Shown here: one piece after another, positions 6,532 to 13,456 of the stretch | Position numbering within the stretch: the stretch's first letter is position 1 | Layout of the letters: each line of letters begins with the position of its first letter | From: Methanobacterium sp. PtaU1.Bin097 | GTDB lineage: Archaea > Methanobacteriota > Methanobacteria > Methanobacteriales > Methanobacteriaceae | Length of the DNA stretch: 13,456 nucleotides | Reading direction: 5' to 3' | Assembly (NCBI GenBank): GCA_002067325.1 | Contig: MVQY01000075.1 | Coordinates: 1 to 13,456, forward strand | Position numbers and translations under genes: made by a program | The notes under the pieces: generated by a model | What the model was told of the DNA's origin: nothing | Database searches by the model: none | What the model saw: only the letters and a program-made list of their open reading frames with translations

Positions 6532-7329
6532 TTAGATATATAATATGAATTTATCCTGATACCTGTAAAACAATATCATTCCTATAATCAGGGACGCTAT
6601 AGCTGCAAAAGTGGCAAATAACAATGTGAATGTATCGAACAATTGTCCGTAGAGAAACACATCCCTGGTTAATTTGACCATGGCATACACCGGGTTCCAG
6701 GTAAGTATCCACTGGAAATCGGCGGGTATAATTTCTGGAGGGAAGAAGATTGCACTGGAATACATTATCAGAGTAAGGAAGACACCGTAGAGATGTTCTA
6801 TATCCCTGAAGAATACGTTTACCGTGGCCAGTATAAGACCTACTCCTATATTAAATATAATAAGCAGCACGGTCGGTACCAGGAAGAGTGCAATATATGG
6901 GGTAAAGGGGGCTCCGGTAGCTAACATCACCAGGACCAGAATGATTAGTGAGAGTAAAAAGGTCACCAGGGAGGAGAATGTTAGGGAAACCGGGTATATG
7001 TATTTGGGTACGTATATCTTTTTTATTATAGAGGCGTTTCTTTTAATGGATCCAAGGGCCCCGCCGGTTGCTTGAGAATAAAACGTGAACACCAACCGTC
7101 CCGATAAAAGATAAACCGGATAATTTTCGATGTTACCTTTAAAAAGGGTTGAAAATATGATGGTCAAAACTATCATAAACAGTAAGGGTTCTAAAAAGCT
7201 CCAAAATATTCCTAACACAGATCTCCTATATTTGACCTTTATATCTCTCTTCACAAGCTCGATGAGCAGGTATCTGTATTTCAGGAAGTTAGCAATGAAT
7301 CTGTGAACTTTTATATCTCCAAATATCAT
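6532..7329 (-). CDS. ABC-2 type polysaccharide export permease (Wzm/TagG-like)
   Basis: This is the membrane channel subunit that, with the ATPase encoded next, moves lipid-linked glycan from the cytoplasm to the outside. Counting from the upstream GTG at 7338, it shows the N-terminal interfacial motif KRDIKVKYRRSVLGIFW (30-46) followed by EPLLFM, about six membrane helices, the family motif VFFRDIEHLY (175-184) and NPVYAMVKLTRD (215-226). The length of 265-268 residues is typical. The ATG at 7329 is preferred because AGTGAT (- strand, 7339-7334) lies four bases before it, while GTG at 7338 lies inside that motif. A good TATA box lies upstream at 7391-7400, so this is probably the first gene of the permease, ATPase, glycosyltransferase operon. 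The 69-base gap to the ATPase gene contains no T-rich stop signal on this strand. Confidence 0.94.
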   Translation of the reverse strand: MIFGDIKVHRFIANFLKYRYLLIELVKRDIKVKYRRSVLGIFWSFLEPLLFMIVLTIIFSTLFKGNIENYPVYLLSGRLVFTFYSQATGGALGSIKRNASIIKKIYVPKYIYPVSLTFSSLVTFLLSLIILVLVMLATGAPFTPYIALFLVPTVLLIIFNIGVGLILATVNVFFRDIEHLYGVFLTLIMYSSAIFFPPEIIPADFQWILTWNPVYAMVKLTRDVFLYGQLFDTFTLLFATFAAIASLIIGMILFYRYQDKFILYI

Positions 7330-7390
7330 GGATATCACTGAATTAAAACAACTAAGTAAGATTCGTGGTTAAATAAATATCCAATTCAAC

Positions 7391-7400
7391 CTATATAAAC
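7391..7400 (-). promoter_or_regulatory. Probable TATA box of the ABC exporter operon
   Basis: On the - strand the sequence reads GTTTATATAG, close to the ideal archaeal TATA box. It lies about 65 bases before the permease ATG. A start site about 25 bases downstream would fall near 7370 and leave a leader of about 40 bases with AGTGAT near its end. Confidence 0.5.
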
Positions 7401-7452
7401 TCTACTTAAATAATGTATCCATTATCAATGTTTTCATCCTCTTAATTGGACA

Positions 7453-7526
7453 AGAAGGACTTATTGAAACCTGACTACGAGAAGGACTTGTTCAAACCCT
7501 GCTAAGAGAAGGACTTGTTCAAACCC
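7453..7526. repeat. Three-copy 27-base tandem repeat just downstream of the giant glycosyltransferase gene
   Basis: GAAGGAC recurs at 7454, 7481 and 7508, an exact period of 27 bases. Copies 2 and 3 share GAGAAGGACTTGTTCAAACC without mismatch; copy 1 has diverged (GAAGGACTTATTGAAACC). The repeat ends three bases short of the stop codon of the - strand gene (7530-7532). As 27 is a multiple of three, the repeat stays open in that gene's frame for 22 codons past its TAA. Confidence 0.88.
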
Positions 7527-7529
7527 AGT

Positions 7530-10500
7530 TTATACTGTAATGTTATCTGGATTATTAACCTTCTCTGCAAGGATGAACTCATCATTGGACAGTTTATGGG
7601 ATGTAAATTCAACCATGTCCACCTTCAATTTATCCCTGGTATTTAAAGAGTTCTTCACTTTATCATTTACCAGTTGATGGTTATCGAGCTGGATAACCAA
7701 CAAGCCGTTGTCATTCAATTTTTCCAACATAACACTAAGGATCTCCTCATAATTTGACAAGTTAAACCCGGTGTTTACGATTAAAACATCGGTGCTTTCC
7801 AATTTCCCTAGCACATCCTCTAGATCTTCATTTAATGGTTTTGTGGAGTACTTGGATAGGGAGAACATCTTCTTAAATGCTTTATGCACGCTGTTATCCT
7901 TTAATAGAAGGGTACATTTAAGCCAACGGTAAGGTTTATCAGTTTCTCCAATGATCCTGTATATGGCCCTTTGGGAACCGTCCGACTTACACTCGCTACA
8001 AATATCGTCTACTAATTTACTGTTACAGATATTACAGTTATCTAGAGCCATAGTTTCTATGTTTTCTGCCTCTTTTAGCTTTAAAGGATGTACAGCTGCT
8101 GTGTTTTCATCCAGATGGGTGCTGAATTTTGGTAGGGTTTTCACGGATTGGGATATCCACCCTGGAATTTCACCCAGTTTCCAGCCTTCACTCTGGAGGT
8201 AGTAACTGTATTCAACGTCCATATGGTCCTGGGGAAGCAGGGGGTTGAAACCACCACTTTTAAGATAGGCATCTCTTCTCAGGATATAGATACCGCCCTG
8301 AACATGTTTAAACTTGATATTATCCTTACCAGTGATATAGTCCCTGTTCCTGAAGTTATCAAAGAATTCCTGGGCTTGGTAGGTTGCACCGTTATAATAA
8401 CTGGGGGAATACGCCAGATCACCGGCTATAGCCACATCTTCATGGTTTCTCATATACTCTACTGCCTTTAATTCCCAGCCCTGTTTTAAAACGAAGGCTT
8501 CATTGCTGCAGAGATAGATGGCAAATTCATTATCCATGGCCTCCAGGGCAACGTTGGATGCCGGGCCGCAGAACATGTTTTCCTTAAGGAATATCAAACG
8601 TATGTTGGGGTGTGATTGGGCATATTCTTGGAGGAAATCTTTAGACTCCGGGTCGCTGTCGTTGTCTACTATGGTTAAATCAAACTCCATCCTGGTGTAT
8701 TTAAAGATACGGTCCAGGATTTCCTTCATGGTTTCCAGGTCCTTGTAACGTCCCCTTTGATGGGTGACCATGAATATGTCAATTCTGTAGTTATTCCAGA
8801 TATCCAGAATGGTTTTAGTGGTGTCTTCCACACTCGATAATTTCTGGACCTGATTTTGGGCGTGTCGGGTGATGGTAAATAAATCATCCTTATCCATACT
8901 TCTGACTTGCTGGATTTTATCACTAAGAGCTTCAGGATTATCGGGGTCAACGATAAATCCCGAATAACCATCCGAAACAAATTCTGGAATAGCAGAAATA
9001 TTGGTGGTGATTACGGGGACACCGTAGGCCATGGCTTCGAAGATAACCGTGGGCATCCCATCCCTATCACCATCAGATGCAATCCTGCAGGGCAGCACGA
9101 AGAGGTCCCCGTCTTCATATGCCTCTTTAAGGGCTTCATCACCTTTCAGGGGGCCTTCCATAGTTACGTTGGTTAGATTTAATTTATTTATGAGTTTCTG
9201 GAGGTCTTTCTCCAGGGGGCCGTAACCATAAATTTTAAAGGCCAAATCCTCCCCTTTCAGGGTATGGGCTGCCTTAATAAGGGTATCGATACCCTTCTTT
9301 TCCACGAAACGGGTCAAGGTTATGATGTTTTTAATTTCTCGGTTAAATCGTGGAGAATCAATACTCACCCCTCTTTCAAGGTGGTAACTGGTGGCCTGTC
9401 TTAGGAACATGAGTTTCTCTTCCGGGACACCCCTCTCTTTGAGGTAATCATAATGATACTTTCCCAGGACGAAGACCCTCTTACAATACCTGTTATTACC
9501 TATTTCCTCCACATTGTTTCGTTTATCATTTTTTTTGTGGAAGATGTCAATGGCATGGGCAAACACGGTGAAAGGCACCCCTGCTTTTTTTGCAGCGGGA
9601 TAGGTTAAGCGGGTGCACGCAGGGAACACGAAATGGGAGTGCAGCATGTTGATCTTATATTCCTGGATTTTCCCAACCAGGTCGGATGAATTTCTCACCT
9701 TCACAGCTTCGATATTGAAATCTAGCTCGGCCTCTTTATCCGGAGCCACCTTGTAGAACACCTTCACCTCATAGTTATTTTCCACCAGCCACTTCAACTC
9801 GTTCATGACGAAGGTCTGTGAAAATGAGGGGAAATCCCATAAAACATATCCTATACGTAGCTCATCAATTCCCCTTCCAATGATTTCGTCCCTGTGTAGT
9901 TTTTGCACTTTCAGGCGGTTTTCATCCAGATCAACGGTGTTGGAGATGTTGTTAAGTTCGCTGCTTGAGAAGTACTGGGCCAGTACCTCATCTACGAAGT
10001 AGGGTTCGTTCAGTTGGGTGTACCTCAGGATCAAATCCCAGTCAACCAGACGAGTCAATGACTCATTAAACCCTCCCAGTTGGTGGTAAAGGAATTTTCT
10101 ATGCACAAAAACGTTGAGATCTATGTAACTACCCTTCAGGAGCTTATTTCGATCATACTCAGTATTCCTGGTGAATTTCCGGTTTCGGTAGTTATCTGTT
10201 ACTTCAATAGATGCATAGGCAGTATTTTTATCATTATCTGATAGTGCAGAGACCATCTTCTCCAGGTAGGTGTCCAACCAGTAATTGTCTGAATCCAGAT
10301 AGGCTATAACATTCCCTTCAGATACACTCAATCCGAAATTCCGAGCCTTACTGACCCCGCCATTTTTCTCTTGGAAGTATTTTATCTTACCACTCTTTAG
10401 GTGTTCCCTGTAATCTGTTATGATTAGGGATTGGGTGTCGTCGGTACTGCCATCATCTACAATTATAAGCTCGAAATTTCTGAAGGTCTGATTCAGCACG

Positions 10501-11252
10501 GAGTCTATAGCTCTCCCGATGACAGCCCTCCGGTTGTAGGTGGGCATGATCACAGAGACGAAGTGTTTATTTTCCAGGTGCTCTCTGTATTTAGATGGAA
10601 ACTTATCTACATTGGAGCTTTTGAAGGTTCTTCTTCCTTCGTTTATCCCATATAAACTGTAATGTACCAGTGGATTTATATTTAAATCCTTAACATCTTG
10701 GTAGGTCTGCAGGTAATAATCACCGTCAAAGGATGGATCAGGCTTTCTCCCCTCTTTAAAGCCGAAATACAGGTAATGGATCAGTGGGTCCACTCCAGAT
10801 AATCTGACATCTACATTATTTTTCAAGTAATAACCAACATTGAAGAGATGATGCTTTCGGATAGCCTTATAACCCTTTATATTAACCAGTGCATTATGGA
10901 TACCCTGATTATTTCGGTTAAAAAGAAGATACAGTGAAGGGAATCTGGAAATCAGCCTCTGCTTATATGACCTCCGGGTGTTACTGTAGTACTCCATTTC
11001 ATAAGTCAGGGAGGTGAGGGTGTCAATTTGTGATTTTAAATCTTCTATTTCTCTTTTTCCCTTTTTGAAAACTTTAAGGAGCGATTCTTTTTCTTTTGAT
11101 AGGATATCTGAAGATTTCAGTAACTCCTCTGCCTGGATTAGTTCCCTTTCCAGGTGATCCAGCCTTTTTTCACTTTCCTTTAGTCCTTTACTGGGATCAT
11201 CCGGATTCTCCTGGGAATCTGGATTGTTAACCTTATTTTTTTTATCCTTCAA
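7530..11252 (-). CDS. Giant multi-domain glycosyltransferase (GT2, GT4, GT2-like, zinc ribbon, pseudo-methyltransferase)
   Basis: This probable cytoplasmic polymer-synthesis enzyme joins several modules in 1240 residues. Residues 1-90 are highly charged and likely coiled coil. Residues 137-171 and 175-209 are two copies of a motif ending HYxxxGxxEGR, known from other large glycan synthesis proteins. Residues 231-430 are a GT2 domain: MPTYN (236-240), IIVDDGSTDD (263-272), YLDSDN (318-323), DWD (404-406). Residues 465-822 are a GT4 domain: HSHF, GYGPLEKDL, then DGMPTVIFEAMAYGVP (731-746) with Asp731 in place of the first Glu of the EX7E motif. Residues 823-1050 are a second GT2-like domain with IVDNDSD but CSNE where an acidic metal site is expected. 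Cysteines 1073, 1076, 1085 and 1088 form a zinc ribbon, followed by a degenerate methyltransferase fold. The start is TTG, with AGTGAT five bases upstream and an in-frame TGA just before. Sugars added are unknown. Confidence 0.92.
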   Translation of the reverse strand: MKDKKNKVNNPDSQENPDDPSKGLKESEKRLDHLERELIQAEELLKSSDILSKEKESLLKVFKKGKREIEDLKSQIDTLTSLTYEMEYYSNTRRSYKQRLISRFPSLYLLFNRNNQGIHNALVNIKGYKAIRKHHLFNVGYYLKNNVDVRLSGVDPLIHYLYFGFKEGRKPDPSFDGDYYLQTYQDVKDLNINPLVHYSLYGINEGRRTFKSSNVDKFPSKYREHLENKHFVSVIMPTYNRRAVIGRAIDSVLNQTFRNFELIIVDDGSTDDTQSLIITDYREHLKSGKIKYFQEKNGGVSKARNFGLSVSEGNVIAYLDSDNYWLDTYLEKMVSALSDNDKNTAYASIEVTDNYRNRKFTRNTEYDRNKLLKGSYIDLNVFVHRKFLYHQLGGFNESLTRLVDWDLILRYTQLNEPYFVDEVLAQYFSSSELNNISNTVDLDENRLKVQKLHRDEIIGRGIDELRIGYVLWDFPSFSQTFVMNELKWLVENNYEVKVFYKVAPDKEAELDFNIEAVKVRNSSDLVGKIQEYKINMLHSHFVFPACTRLTYPAAKKAGVPFTVFAHAIDIFHKKNDKRNNVEEIGNNRYCKRVFVLGKYHYDYLKERGVPEEKLMFLRQATSYHLERGVSIDSPRFNREIKNIITLTRFVEKKGIDTLIKAAHTLKGEDLAFKIYGYGPLEKDLQKLINKLNLTNVTMEGPLKGDEALKEAYEDGDLFVLPCRIASDGDRDGMPTVIFEAMAYGVPVITTNISAIPEFVSDGYSGFIVDPDNPEALSDKIQQVRSMDKDDLFTITRHAQNQVQKLSSVEDTTKTILDIWNNYRIDIFMVTHQRGRYKDLETMKEILDRIFKYTRMEFDLTIVDNDSDPESKDFLQEYAQSHPNIRLIFLKENMFCGPASNVALEAMDNEFAIYLCSNEAFVLKQGWELKAVEYMRNHEDVAIAGDLAYSPSYYNGATYQAQEFFDNFRNRDYITGKDNIKFKHVQGGIYILRRDAYLKSGGFNPLLPQDHMDVEYSYYLQSEGWKLGEIPGWISQSVKTLPKFSTHLDENTAAVHPLKLKEAENIETMALDNCNICNSKLVDDICSECKSDGSQRAIYRIIGETDKPYRWLKCTLLLKDNSVHKAFKKMFSLSKYSTKPLNEDLEDVLGKLESTDVLIVNTGFNLSNYEEILSVMLEKLNDNGLLVIQLDNHQLVNDKVKNSLNTRDKLKVDMVEFTSHKLSNDEFILAEKVNNPDNITV

Positions 11253-11257
11253 GGTAT

Positions 11258-11263
11258 ATCACT
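11258..11263 (-). promoter_or_regulatory. Ribosome binding site AGTGAT for the TTG start at 11252
   Basis: On the - strand AGTGAT lies five bases before the TTG at 11252. An in-frame TGA (11261-11259) directly upstream excludes any longer start, so the TTG is the first possible start in this frame. Confidence 0.5.
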
Positions 11264-11324
11264 CATGATTTGGGTTATAATTTTTTTGCTATGGTAAACG
11301 TTATTTACTAAACTGTTACTTATT

Positions 11325-12476
11325 TTATACAATCAGGTTCTTCAGAGTCTTTTTTAGGTAATCAGCCCGCTTTTGGTAGGTATGTTTGGTATGTACAAGT
11401 TCCTTTAAAACTCTAATTTTTTCTTCCCTTTCCTGGTCATGGTTTAGATAAAATTCTATTAAATTATGCAGCTCTGCTCTTGATTTCCAAACTGGTAATT
11501 CACCCTCAAAGGTTTCTTTAGCCCCTATCTCTCCGTTGGTTATCACCAATGCTCCGCTGGCCAATGCATCGTAGACCCGGCTGTTCACCGCTCCGAATTT
11601 CTTTGATCCCCGGTTAGCATCGTCGATAACAATTTTAGTGGAAGCATATACCTCCGGCATGCATGAATAATCCACGAATCCCTGGTAATAGTCCTGGAAC
11701 TGGGGGAAATTCTCCCAGTTTTCACCGAACAGTTTGAAAGTGTAGGGCAAGGTATCAGGATTTAACATTTCCACGATATCCCGGGGGTCATCCCAGTAAC
11801 TGCCTGTGAAACAGTAATCACAGATATACTCTGCATTGGGAGGTGTGTTATCGTTAAATCTTTCCGGATTGGTGGCAATTGGCAGTAGAAATGGTTTAAT
11901 TCCGGCCTCTTTCTCGATATAATCACAGGCAGTTTCACTGGAGGCGAAGATAAGATGGTAATCCGAAAGGTGAGGATTGAAACACCATCTTTCAAACCAG
12001 TTCCGGGCCCAGGCAATTTTAATTAAAGATTTATTCTGGCACCTGACTTTACGGGGATCGTAGGACTCCAGCATGGAAATTAAAACATCAACATCACCAG
12101 GGACGTAGTACCAGTTTCCCGGGCCTTCCTTGGGCAGGAAGGTGATCTCCCAGCCGAATTTCTTTAAACTATCACCCAGTTCTGAGGCGGTGAAGTAATC
12201 TCCAGCCGAAACATTTCTACCAGCTTCTGTTACCACGAAGGCTACCTTAAGGGGGTGCTCTCCAATATCGTTTAATTTATCATTTAACAACTGTTTACGC
12301 TCTTCTTCACCGAGTTCCGGCACTGATTCTTCTACAGACTGGTTTAGATGTATATTTCTCCATTTGTTGATTTTATACCGGGTTAAACCCATATAATCCT
12401 GATAATTATTCCTCAAGTTTCTAAGATATTTATTGGATGTTATCCTATCCCTGATTGTGAACCTCAAATCCTTCAT
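11325..12476 (-). CDS. GT-B glycosyltransferase, CgeB-like (Glyco_trans_1_2 C-terminal domain)
   Basis: The protein has an N-terminal basic and polar stretch (1-75), then a two-domain GT-B fold. The N-terminal Rossmann half starts at LKVAFVVTEAG (76-86). The C-terminal half includes FTGSYWDDPRD (223-233), FKLFGENW (247-254) and the donor-binding block NSRVYDALASGALVITNGEIG (298-318), where a small-residue loop follows a helix as in CgeB-like and related GT1/GT4-type enzymes. The acidic residue of the usual EALA motif is here Asp303 (YDALASG). There are no membrane helices, so it would act in the cytoplasm or at the membrane surface. The start is ATG with only a weak upstream AGGAT. The 72-base gap to the giant glycosyltransferase gene downstream suggests co-transcription. 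Its exact family membership and sugar are inferred with moderate confidence. Confidence 0.85.
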   Translation of the reverse strand: MKDLRFTIRDRITSNKYLRNLRNNYQDYMGLTRYKINKWRNIHLNQSVEESVPELGEEERKQLLNDKLNDIGEHPLKVAFVVTEAGRNVSAGDYFTASELGDSLKKFGWEITFLPKEGPGNWYYVPGDVDVLISMLESYDPRKVRCQNKSLIKIAWARNWFERWCFNPHLSDYHLIFASSETACDYIEKEAGIKPFLLPIATNPERFNDNTPPNAEYICDYCFTGSYWDDPRDIVEMLNPDTLPYTFKLFGENWENFPQFQDYYQGFVDYSCMPEVYASTKIVIDDANRGSKKFGAVNSRVYDALASGALVITNGEIGAKETFEGELPVWKSRAELHNLIEFYLNHDQEREEKIRVLKELVHTKHTYQKRADYLKKTLKNLIV

Positions 12477-12497
12477 AGTTTCTTATCCTGAAATAAA

Positions 12498-12580
12498 TTT
12501 TATAAACTAGTTTCTCTTCATCTGAATATTAAAATATGGAAACTAGAATTAAATGATTTAGAACTGCTATTTTATAAATA
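12498..12580 (-). promoter_or_regulatory. Candidate promoter region for the CgeB-like gene and genes downstream
   Basis: On the - strand two TATA-like elements are visible: TATTTATAAA (12580-12571), preceded by AAAGAT, and GTTTATAAAA (12507-12498). The first would give a leader of about 75 bases, the second a nearly leaderless transcript. The 223-base gap 12477-12699 holds these and a terminator-like structure but no gene that I can see. Confidence 0.35.
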
Positions 12581-12630
12581 ATCTTTGACCGGGTATCATA
12601 AAATATTTTTGGAATAATAACCTACAGGAT

Positions 12631-12696
12631 AAAAAAAGGGTGGAAATTACTACTAGATCAACAATTAAAAACCTTATCTTCGTGTTTCAAGGTTTT
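12631..12696 (-). terminator. Hairpin plus T-tract terminator after the hydrolase gene
   Basis: Just past the hydrolase stop the - strand reads AAAACCTT (12696-12689), a 13-base loop, then AAGGTTTT (12675-12668) and more T. This could form an eight-pair stem. About 30 bases further on is a run of seven T on the - strand (12637-12631). Either could end transcription in an archaeon, and together they suggest that the hydrolase transcript stops before the CgeB-like gene. Confidence 0.5.
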
Positions 12697-12699
12697 ATT

Positions 12700-13456
12700 T
12701 TATTTACTTCCCTTAAATACACGTCTTTTAAGTCTTATGAAGATGTTTTTTACTTTATAATCGATGTAACCGGTGATAGATTTAAGTTTAGCAATTTCCA
12801 GGTCTTTGGTTTCTAATTGCTTCATTAACACATTAATTTGAGCTGATTCATCTTTAAAATGATTCTTAATCAATTCCACAGTTTCTTCCTTATCCAGCAC
12901 TCCCTGGTGTCCATCATCACTAGAGTATAGTACAACTTTTATATGGTCATCAAAATTCTCAAAAGAAGCTAAAGACTCGATGAATGGAATAAGCTGGTAC
13001 TTTACATCAAATTCAGAGTTGATGTTCACCGCGTAAGTGATCTCCGGCAAATGGTTTTTCTTTTTAAAAAGTTCTATAACATCAAATCTGTATCCATATT
13101 CAGTTAAAATGGTATCTGCTTGAGGATCGTCGAAACAGGCGTTTATCATATTGTTAAAGTGAGTTGGATTATAATTCCTAAGAAACATTTGAGGATTGTT
13201 TACCAGGACAGAGGAGCCTTTTAACAGGGTGGAAAGGATTACCGAGGTAAAACCACCTGCCGAACTACCAAAAAATAGAATATTTTTGGTTTCAATTTCA
13301 TTTTTAGCTGCTAAAATGCTTATGATATCTGCTACAACAGATATATACCATTCCTCATTTTTACCAACACCCCAACCACAGGTCAATTTATCATCGTTGT
13401 ACAGGGTGGGGTCGTTATAGTAAATCACAGATTCTTCAAATTCAGAACCCCAGCTA
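12700..13456 (-). CDS. Alpha/beta hydrolase with C-terminal coiled coil, capsule-biosynthesis type; 5' end outside window
   Basis: The frame is open to the right edge of the window, so the N terminus is missing; GTG at 13428 is only the first in-window start-like codon. Numbering from it, the nucleophile elbow is FFGSSAGGF (52-60, Ser56), Asp141 lies in NSEFDVKY and His174 in DDGHQG, in the right order for a Ser-Asp-His triad. The phrases DPTLY, CGWGVG and NNPQ resemble hydrolase-like proteins of capsular polysaccharide loci (XcbB/CpsF-like), which is a recollection of family pattern and not a search result. Residues about 192-218 look like a coiled coil, and the end is basic (RLKRRVFKGSK), possibly for membrane or partner binding. 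A role in glycan modification, such as removal or transfer of an acyl group, is an inference. Confidence 0.78.
   Translation of the reverse strand, partial: SWGSEFEESVIYYNDPTLYNDDKLTCGWGVGKNEEWYISVVADIISILAAKNEIETKNILFFGSSAGGFTSVILSTLLKGSSVLVNNPQMFLRNYNPTHFNNMINACFDDPQADTILTEYGYRFDVIELFKKKNHLPEITYAVNINSEFDVKYQLIPFIESLASFENFDDHIKVVLYSSDDGHQGVLDKEETVELIKNHFKDESAQINVLMKQLETKDLEIAKLKSITGYIDYKVKNIFIRLKRRVFKGSK

Noticed and set aside
7453..7526. CRISPR array
   Set aside because: The 27-base units are directly tandem with no variable spacers, there are only three copies, and no cas-like gene is near.
7461..7532. Stop-codon readthrough extending the giant glycosyltransferase by 22 codons
   Set aside because: The stop is TAA, so pyrrolysine (TAG) and selenocysteine (TGA) are excluded, and no readthrough signal is seen. 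The open frame is better explained by a repeat unit of nine codons.
7951..8748. Open frames on the + strand inside the giant glycosyltransferase gene
   Set aside because: They lie opposite a strongly supported coding frame, have no recognisable domains and no ribosome binding sites that I could see. They are shadows of the - strand gene.
11249..11266. Five-codon upstream frame (ATG AGT GAT ATA CCT TGA) overlapping the TTG start at 11252
   Set aside because: It consists largely of the ribosome binding motif itself. A coupled leader peptide is possible, but nothing beyond chance supports it.

Overview
The window looks like archaeal DNA, most likely from a methanogen of the Methanobacteriales. 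This rests on three signs: DUF1616 membrane proteins, TTTATA-type boxes upstream of genes, and ribosome binding sites of the AGTGAT type a few bases before start codons. The genus is an inference. All the genes belong to cell-surface glycan assembly and export. No tRNA, rRNA, insertion sequence or CRISPR array was seen.

Layout. On the + strand: the 3' part of a polyprenyl-phosphate phosphoglycosyltransferase (1-1217, cut by the left edge), an FkbM-type methyltransferase with a repeated N-terminal helix (1477-2646), and a double-DUF1616 membrane protein with an internal zinc ribbon (2752-4260). Everything right of 4309 is on the - strand. Read in the direction of transcription these are: an alpha/beta hydrolase (cut by the right edge, 12700-13456), a CgeB-like GT-B glycosyltransferase (11325-12476), a giant multi-module glycosyltransferase (7530-11252), an ABC-2 permease (6532-7329), its ATPase with a DUF1616-like membrane domain fused to the N terminus (5284-6462), and a family 2 glycosyltransferase (4309-5280). 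The two strands converge at about 4260-4310.

How the genes fit together. The phosphoglycosyltransferase would start a glycan on a polyprenyl-phosphate carrier. The glycosyltransferases would extend it in the cytoplasm, and the methyltransferase and hydrolase could modify it. The Wzm/Wzt-like ABC pair would move the lipid-linked product across the membrane. The DUF1616 module occurs three times, once physically joined to the transport ATPase, so it is probably a membrane part of this export machinery.

The most unusual points are the DUF1616-ABC ATPase fusion, the DUF1616 duplication with a zinc ribbon and a four-fold heptapeptide repeat, the 1240-residue glycosyltransferase ending in a degenerate methyltransferase, and two short three-copy tandem repeats, each lying at the 3' end of a glycosyltransferase gene.
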